A DNA stretch of 62,000 nt from Lineus longissimus. Lineage: Eukaryota; Nemertea; Pilidiophora; Heteronemertea; Lineidae. Location: contig NC_088319.1 of the NCBI RefSeq assembly GCF_910592395.1, forward strand, positions 1 to 62,000, in the 5' to 3' direction. A program made the position numbers and the translations under genes. Below the pieces are notes generated by a model. That model saw nothing but the letters and a program-made list of their open reading frames with translations. It was not told where the DNA came from and did no database searches. Below, in pieces: positions 55,552-62,000 of the stretch (the first letter of the stretch is position 1; each line of letters starts with the position of its first letter).

Positions 55552-58500
55552 CTGAAAAGGGCAGCAAGACTTACACAAACTCGCGCAGACAGCCCGACAG
55601 GATTTCCGTAGCATGCACTCACAGCGGGTCAGTTGGCCACCCCGATTGCTTATCCCTCTATCCCTACACTCTAGACCGAGGTATGTACTGTACATATGTA
55701 TCAGATAAATCCGTGAACTGACGTTTGGAGGGTAGTTTGGGGTACTCCCTACAAATCGTTCCGTTTCTTCAAAAAGTCTCGATTGGGGATCGATGGAATG
55801 GCATTGCAAGATAGCTTTGATTATAGTCGGCAAAAGGTTTTAGCCCTCCGAGGTGGCGGCAACGGACGGTGTGCTGCCATGGGAGTTCTGCTAGTCAAAA
55901 AATGACTGCACATGTCATTTATTGGGAACACACAACAGTAGCGTTGTGCAGATGCTTCGGGCTACAAGAGCCACTTATTTTGGCAGAAATTGTACTTACA
56001 GGACAAGCAGTAGTTGTCCGCATTCGTGAACATTTCTCGAGCCATTCCACCCCACTGTTTAGCTAGGGAGCCCACCTTCCCAGAACCATCATTGGTAAGA
56101 ATCTAAAATGTAAGAAAAAATCATTTGCAGATATTTGTAAAAAAAAAGTTCACATTTTCTAATGCCGATCCTCCAAAGCACATGTTGATTTCTCAACCCT
56201 CCGCGCAGTAGCTTCTTTGCAGCCGAACATGATCTGTCCACATCAAACGCAAGAGTACCGCTTTTAGCGGAAGGTATGTTCACATGTCCAGGCAGTACAA
56301 ATATCTTATATTGACAAATCTCTTGATGTCACTTTGGAAAATCCGTTTCCTAAAATCAAATATCGTCGTGTTTCCAAGGCAGACCTTTCAATCATCCGAG
56401 CAGCCTGCCCCGGCAAGTGAAAACGGTCTGAATAACAAGAAAAACCGCCAAACCGCCAAACTGTGCGCTCATTGGTAAATTCAACTTCATTCACTTACAT
56501 CGAATGGAATGTCTTTCGGGCAACAAATCCACTGGCAGACGCAGCAATCTCCACGGATCTCGAAAATCTTATTTTTGCCTGCGTCCATCACGGACCAACG
56601 CCGGTCACAGCAAGTACACCTGAAATCGAAATTGTTTAAATATTAACGATTAAAACCCGATCGATGAGGAATTCATTTTGAGTTTCCCACAGGACAGTAC
56701 TTGCTGTCCAATACGGTCTTTTCCGTATGAAATCGACATTGGACCAGAAACTCAACATTAGAACTAGATTGTTATAACGGCCCGGTGACACCCATAGTCC
56801 ACTGAGACGTAAAGGTTGAGAACAGCGACGTATCAAGAATCCTTCTACGTTTACGGATATGTTCTCAACCTCCCTATTACTTACTCCTGTGCTACATATC
56901 CAACAATCTGGCCAGGGGGAGCCTCTATCGCTATATCCATTGAACACCCGTCACAACATGCGCAGCACTGCCAGCCTGCGCAACACTTGAACGGCCTCAC
57001 CATGCGTATCACTTCCTGAAGAAGAGAAATCGAATTGAACAGGCGGGTTTTTAATGCGGGTGATGCACCGATTCTCATCAAGTTTCCGTCATGTTCCCGA
57101 CAAACGCCCGCAACGCCATGGAGTTCTACTGCGTCGTTCCGCGATAGAAAGACGTCACGTAATCCGGGGGTGATAAAATAAACAACAGGCTAAGTATACA
57201 TCTAAGCTGTTGGGTGGCAATGGAAAATGGCGTCTTTTGAAGACGGGAGCATTTAGGCAAAGAGTGCAATCGGAGACAAAGATCTATCGTATTTTTCAGT
57301 GGGGATCAATAGACTTGGTACTACTGTGGCAATGAATACTCATCTAATGACTGACCTGGCCCATATTGTCTGTAATGTGCATGGTGAAGCCCCTGGCTGG
57401 CCCACAGCATTGGCGCTGCATCACCTCCGATTCTGGAGAAAAAAAAGAAACTACGTATTTTTATAAAACCATGGGAGAAATGGCGAATGATGCACAATAC
57501 CCTATAAGAGGTGTGTAATGTACGTGTGTTAATTAAGATAAACTACATCTGCTATCGTAAGGCCCATCGCGTGCTTGTCGCTACAGGGTGCTGCTGTGGA
57601 GGTGGTTTGGGGTTCCACCCGCGTCGTCGTCCCCTTTAAAGCAATCAAATCAGTGGCGATCCGACCGTAAAAAATGCGACGGAATGGTATAATTGCAGGA
57701 TAGTTTTTGTTTTAGGCAAGTGCCTGGTTCCAATTAAAATAACTTTTTATTGATCATGCATGACTAGGGAAACTACGGTCAAGGTGGAATAAATCTTTGG
57801 ATGAGCAACAACATCAACGCTCTTTGACAGGATTGAGTACAGTAATGACCTTCTTGTGCAAAGTAGACCTGTTGACCCATCGAGTTGGTGATCCTGTACT
57901 TATTTTTGCACTCCCAGTTCGTAAAAACTGAAAAAAGAACGGTTGTATCTTTGTAATGTTTCCTTCTAGCAAAACAAAATCCAAAATGGCTGACAATGCG
58001 ACCATTCAAGGCTTTCTCGTCACTTCATAATCAAACTTGTACATGGGGAAGGATGCAGTATAGCACATCTATTACAAAACTCCGAACTCACAATGTTATA
58101 TCTGGCTTCTTAAGTAGTATGTATGCTGCCATTTCCTTACATTATCTTAGAATCATTTGTTATTTCAATTAATATAAGGTTTGTCTCAGTGTGGGCCCAT
58201 TTAAGAGTCATATCATTTTGGCCATAGCACGCTCAACATGGACAGAGAGGTGTAAGAAATCTCAAGACCAATATCATGGACCACAAATTGCGAAAATGGT
58301 GTAATGCTTACTTTCTAAGAGTTCAAACGATTGCATAATCAGGATCTGGTCGACCTGTTGCAGGTATTCGAGTCCCGGGATGCTGCAGTTGCCGCCTGGT
58401 CGCGGCATCCATGTCACCTGGCCGCGCGCTGACACCGCACCTTCAATTAAGATGGGAAGAGTGTATTGGCGTGGGAACCAGTCGGTTTGAGTTTTGATTG

Positions 58501-61427
58501 ATCCAGGCAGAGTCTTTCAAAGATTCCGATCCAGCTTTCTCTCGAGCACCTTTATTGTCCAGATATTCTCTGCTGTATTTGACGCAATAAACGATGTGAA
58601 AAGTCTTTTTCATATTGTTCTGGCCAAAGGTACTTATGTGACCAGATCCCATTTACAAAAAGATAGTGGTGTCGCACAACACTAGATTATCCTTCGGTTA
58701 GGCCTAACCAATGCTCTTTCACGGTGTCAAGAAAAACCGGTCAACTATGACACCGGCTGCCCATGCAGGGATGTGTGACATTACTATTTGTGATCATACT
58801 ATTACAGTTCAGTGACAAGTGGTCAGCCAAGTTCCTTAAGACAGCTCTTTCTGAAAACACTTTAGTAGCAGCGGATTGATTAATTTTTCCCATTCCCGAC
58901 CACAAAATAAATTACTGTCACCAGAACCGTGACACCAATTGTTTTCTTGGCAGGAAATTTCCTCTGGAGAAGTTGGTTAAGATGAAAGGAAGCCATTTGT
59001 GACAAGGCAGCTGCTCATCTGGTCAGCAGCTCCGCAAACTATATTGTTTACTGGCGGTAAAGCATGAGAAGTATCATCAGGAGTAGGCCATACCTCACTG
59101 ATGTAGGGCCGCTTTTCTGAAGTAGAAAGGGTGATTTGACAGTTTTAGCAATCTCGACCCCTAAAGGCTAAGCATACCGGCCCCAGTGCTCTCGATACAC
59201 CATTAGCATGTACACAACTTTAGGAAGAAACGATGTGTCATGATGACTCTAAGAGTATGGCGGTAATGGCCAAGGCTGTGTCTGAACCAATGGTTGCCGG
59301 CCAGCGTGTGATTCTTACCTGGGACCTGTGATTGGTTGGTTGAGACCTGCATGGGCATCCCTTGACCCTGGGAGTATGGCGGTGTCTCTACCATTGGTTG
59401 CCGGCCAGCGTGTGATTCTTACCTGGGACCTGTGATTGGTTGGTTGAGACCTGCATGGGCATCCCTTGACCCTGGGAGTACGGCGGTGTCTCTACCATTG
59501 GTTGCCGGCCAGCGTGTGATTCTTACCTGGGACCTGTGATGGGTTGGTTGAGACCTGCATGGGCATCCCTTGACCCTGGTAGTATGGCGGTGTCTCTACC
59601 ATTGGTTGCCGGCCAGCGTGTGATTCTTACCTGGGACCTGTGATTGGTTGGTTGAGACCTGCATGGGCATCCCTTGACCCTGGTAGTATGGCGGTGTCTC
59701 TACCATTGGTTGCCGGCCAGCGTGTGATTCTTACCTGGGACCTGTGATTGGTTGGTTGAGACCTGCATGGGCATCCCTTGACCCTGGGGGTATGGCGGTG
59801 TCTCTACCATTGGTTGCCGGCCAGCGTGTGATTCTTACCTGGGACCTGTGATTGGTTGGTTGAGACATGCATGGGCATCCCTTGACCCTGGTAGTATGGC
59901 GGTGTCTCTACCATTGGTTGCCGGCCAGCGTGTGATTCTTACCTGGGACCTGTGATGGGTTGGTTGAGACCTGCATGGGCATCCCTTGACCCTGGTAGTA
60001 TGGCGGTGTCTCTACCATTGGTTGCCGGCCAGCTTGTGATTCTTACCTGGGACCTGTGATGGGTTGGTTGAGACCTGCATGGGCATCCCTTGACCCTGGA
60101 AGTATGGCGGGGTCTCTACCATTGGTTGCCGGCCAGCGTGTGATTCTTACCTGGGACCTGTGATGGGTTGGTTGAGACCTGCATGGGCATCCCTTGACCC
60201 TGGAAGTATGGCGGTGTCTCTACCAATGGTTGCCGGCCAGCGTGTGATTCTTACCTGGGACCTGTGATTGGTTGGTTGAGACCAGCATGGGCATCCCTTG
60301 ACCCTGGGAGTATGGCGGTGTCTATACCAATGGTTGCCGGCCAGCGTGTGATTCTTACCTGGGACCTGTGATTGGTTGGTTGAGACCTGCATGGGCATCC
60401 CTTGACCCTGGGAGTATGGCGGTGTCTCTACCATTGGTTGCCGGCCAGCGTGTGATTCTTACCTGGGACCTGTGATGGGTTGGTTGAGACCTGCATGGGC
60501 ATCCCTTGACCCTGGAAGTATGGCGGTGTCTCTACCATTGGTTGCCGGCCAGCGTGTGATTCTTACCTGGGACCTGTGATGGGTTGGTTGAGACCTGCAT
60601 GGGCATCCCTTGACCCTGGGAGTATGGCGGTGTCTCTACCATTGGTTGCCGGCCAGCGTGTGATTCTTACCTGGGACCTGTGATTGGTTGGTTGAGACCT
60701 GCATGGGCATCCCTTGACCCTAGAAGTATGGCGGTGTCTCTACCAATGGTTGCCGGCCAGCGTGTGATTCTTACATGGGACCTGTGATGGGTTGGTTGAG
60801 ACCTGCATGGGCATCCCTTGACCCTGGAAGTATGGCGGTGTCTCTACCATTGGTTGCCGGCCAGCGTGTGATTCTTACCTGGGACCTGTGATGGGTTGGT
60901 TGAGACCTGCATGGGCATCCCTTGACCCTGGAAGTATGGCGGGGTCTCTACCATTGGTTGCCGGCCAGCGTGTGATTCTTACCTGGGACCTGTGATGGGT
61001 TGGTTGAGACCTGCATGGGCATCCCTTGACCCTGGAAGTATGGCGGTGTCTCTACCATTGGTTGCCGGCCAGCGTGTGATTCTTACCTGGGACATGTGAT
61101 GGGTTGGTTGAGACCTGCATGGGCATCCCTTGACCCTGGGAGTATGGCGGTGTCTCTACCATTGGTTGCCGGCCAGCGTGTGATTCTTACCTGGGACCTG
61201 TGATTGGTTGGTTGAGACCTGCATGGGCATCCCTTGACCCTGGTAGTATGGCGGTGTCTCTACCATTGGTTGCCGGCCAGCGTGTGATTCTTACCTGGGA
61301 CCTGTGATTGGTTGGTTGAGACCTGCATGGGCATCCCTTGACCCTGGAAGTATGGCGGTGGTGGCCCAGGCTGAGTCTGTAACATCGGTTGCGGGCCATT
61401 GGGCTTTCCTGGAGCTACTTGATTCAT
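55430..61427 (-). CDS. PLSCR: Phospholipid scramblase (PLSCR), 8 coding exons
   Basis: Scramblases of this family are Ca2+-responsive, palmitoylated, type II membrane proteins linked to movement of phospholipids between leaflets. I read eight phase-compatible exons giving 297 aa, the usual size. Order: Pro/Gln-rich N-terminus (1-45); PGLEYLQQVDQILI at 66-79; core with KYRITNSMGQQVYFAQE; CCGPARGFTMHITDNMGQ at 122-139; the Cys-rich palmitoylation patch (C150-C163); EAPPGQIVGYVAQE; a second Cys cluster; a 12-residue Ca2+ loop (250-261, NADNYCLSFPID); and a C-terminal membrane helix (about 266-283). The first Ca2+-loop position is Asn where Asp is usual. The gene is convergent with ABCB. Exons, in transcript order: 61427-61295, 58440-58312, 57927-57850, 57432-57356, 57015-56885, 56619-56499, 56102-56000, 55551-55430. 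Confidence 0.93.
56000..56102 (-). CDS. PLSCR: PLSCR exon 7 (residues 224-257, Ca2+ loop)
   Basis: Acceptor ACATTTTAG, donor GTAAGT. It encodes GKVGSLAKQWGGMAREMFTN and ADNYCLS, the KHWxGxxRExFTDADNF-type block of scramblases. Confidence 0.93.
56499..56619 (-). CDS. PLSCR: PLSCR exon 6 (residues 183-223)
   Basis: Acceptor CGATTTCAG, donor GTAAGT. It encodes CTCCDRRWSVMDAG and IFEIRGDCCVCQWICC, the second Cys-rich strand region. Confidence 0.92.
56885..57015 (-). CDS. PLSCR: PLSCR exon 5 (residues 140-182, palmitoylation motif)
   Basis: Acceptor CTTCTTCAG, donor GTAAGT. It encodes EVIRMVRPFKCC, AGWQCCACCDGC and IEAPPGQIVGYVAQ. The Cys cluster corresponds to the S-acylated membrane anchor of the family. 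Confidence 0.95.
57356..57432 (-). CDS. PLSCR: PLSCR exon 4 (residues 114-139)
   Basis: Acceptor TTTTCTCCAG, donor GTCAGT. It encodes SEVMQRQCCGPARGFTMHIT then DNMGQ. Confidence 0.92.
57850..57927 (-). CDS. PLSCR: PLSCR exon 3 (residues 88-113)
   Basis: Acceptor CTTTTTTCAG; the donor GTCATT is weak, but the AAG before it and the phase fit exon 4. It encodes FTNWECKNKYRITNSMGQQV then YFAQE. An open frame continues past the donor, so intron retention would add about 20 unrelated residues. Confidence 0.88.
58312..58440 (-). CDS. PLSCR: PLSCR exon 2 (residues 45-87)
   Basis: Acceptor CATCTTAATTGAAG, donor GTAAGC. It encodes GQVTWMPRPGGNCSIPGLEY then LQQVDQILIMQSFELLE, the conserved start of the scramblase domain. 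Confidence 0.9.
59249..61294. repeat. 104-bp minisatellite made of PLSCR coding exon 1 and its donor
   Basis: On the minus strand each unit holds a version of the exon (CCGCAACC-type start, a 15-nt internal deletion, then ACCGCCATAC to GTCCCAG) and the first 18 nt of the intron (GTAAGAATCACACGCTGG). Twenty donors recur every 104 bp from the true one at 61295 to 59319. The leftmost copy (59249-59290) keeps the 15 nt missing elsewhere, so the founding duplication was larger. Confidence 0.95.
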
Positions 61428-61435
61428 GGTAAGAC
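61295..61435 (-). CDS. PLSCR: PLSCR coding exon 1 (5' UTR tail and residues 1-44)
   Basis: It begins after CTTTCCAG with an 8-nt UTR and an ATG at 61427 (context TTACCATGA). It encodes MNQVAPGKPNGPQPMLQ, GPPPPYFQGQGMPMQVS and NQSQVP, the Pro/Gln-rich segment typical of scramblase N-termini. The donor is CCCAG before GTAAGAATC. Confidence 0.9.
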
Positions 61436-61469
61436 CTGGAAAGATGAAGAAGAATATAGTCGATGATGT

Positions 61470-61800
61470 GGGAAGTTGAAGGAAATAATCACAAGACTCT
61501 TGTGCCAAGTGCCTATGTCGTTGATAATCACAAGACTCTTGTGCCAAGTGCCTACGTCGTTGATAATCACAAGACTCTTGTGCCAAGTGCCTACGTCGTT
61601 GATGTGGGAAGTTGAAGGAAATAATCACAAGACTCTTGTGCCAAGTGCCTATGTCGATGATGTGGGAAGTTGAAGGAAATAATCACAAGACTCTTGTGCC
61701 AAGTGCCTATGTCGTTGATAATCACAAGACTCTTGTGCCAAGTGCCTATGTCGATGATGTGGGAAGTTGAAGGAAATAATCACAAGACTCTTGTGCCAAC
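61470..61800. repeat. Irregular 37/65-bp repeats in PLSCR intron
   Basis: Repeated ATAATCACAAGACTCTTGTG with GCCAAGTGCCTAYGTCG, in alternating short and long units separated by GATGTGGGAAGTTGAAGGAA. CACAAGACTCTTGTG is a near-palindrome. Confidence 0.92.
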
Positions 61801-61982
61801 CTGATTTTCCATACCCGTGTTGCAGATTTAACCCATTTTCTCGAAATTGCACCCGACATACGTGGAACTGGAACGAGAGCGCGACTATCGGTCCAACATT
61901 GACCTGACAGTGAGGTCATAACGGCATTTTACAGTTATTCTGTAAATCAGTTATCACAGCTTAGGCACTTTTACCGACTTAC

Positions 61983-62000
61983 CTTCTTGGTTTGCAGCGG
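61983..62000 (-). other. PLSCR: Possible PLSCR 5'-UTR exon (cut by window edge)
   Basis: The minus strand reads AAGAAG followed by GTAAGTCGG, a strong donor, at the window edge. An upstream non-coding exon is needed because coding exon 1 starts at an acceptor. Only 18 nt are visible. Confidence 0.35.

Noticed and set aside
57779-57849. Extension of PLSCR exon 3 (HYCTQSCQRALML)
   Set aside because: It is open and superficially Cys-containing, but exon 4 supplies the true CCGPARGF block in phase, so this is intron sequence.

Overview
This window is a eukaryotic chromosome end. It opens on a true telomere: about 2.2 kb of CCCTAA/TTAGGG repeats, with a clean internal block of CCCCAA/TTGGGG. It then passes through a telomere-like 15-bp satellite and a subtelomere full of foldback elements into intron-rich metazoan DNA. 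TTAGGG telomeres, GT-AG introns, a PLSCR gene and a CARD-type adaptor point to a non-arthropod animal. The many simple satellites and the GACGAC-rich dispersed repeat ending in a GGTGAGCTAAAA motif suggest a marine invertebrate (lophotrochozoan or invertebrate deuterostome). I cannot resolve the phylum.

Layout: 1-2220 telomere. 2221-6568 three 15-bp telomere-like satellite arrays around unique DNA. 6569-10326 purine-rich array, foldback element with a tRNA-like core, short interstitial TTAGGG tract and an 81-bp array. 10327-53294 (+) one complete ABCB1/P-glycoprotein-type full transporter. I could reconstruct it as 27 coding exons that all join in phase to give 1282 aa. Its 21.9-kb intron 22 (27657-49598) contains, on the opposite strand, a CARD adaptor exon (39642-39336) and a large terminal exon (33854-33031) ending in a TRADD-N-like domain, plus seven minisatellite arrays. 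53735-54860 holds a dispersed repeat. 61435-55430 (-) is a complete phospholipid scramblase (PLSCR) in 8 coding exons, 297 aa, convergent with ABCB. A partial 5'-UTR exon may sit at the window edge.

The most interesting theme is that three coding exons in two unrelated genes have had one edge, including its splice site, amplified into a minisatellite. ABCB exon 19 has 23 copies of a 100-bp unit carrying its 3' splice site. ABCB exon 25 has 11 copies of a 29-bp unit carrying its 5' splice site. PLSCR coding exon 1 has 20 copies of a 104-bp unit carrying most of the exon and its GTAAGAATC donor. A smaller echo of exon 20 lies just after its own donor. Each array presents the spliceosome with many near-identical decoy sites; most decoys lead to early stops, but some junctions stay in frame.

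The two main genes both act on membranes: ABCB exports hydrophobic compounds or lipids, and PLSCR moves phospholipids between leaflets. The nested CARD/TRADD-N gene looks like an apoptosis or innate-immunity adaptor. Nothing in the sequence shows that the three are functionally linked beyond being neighbours. All exon models come from reading frame, splice-site and family-motif inspection only; no transcript or database search was available.
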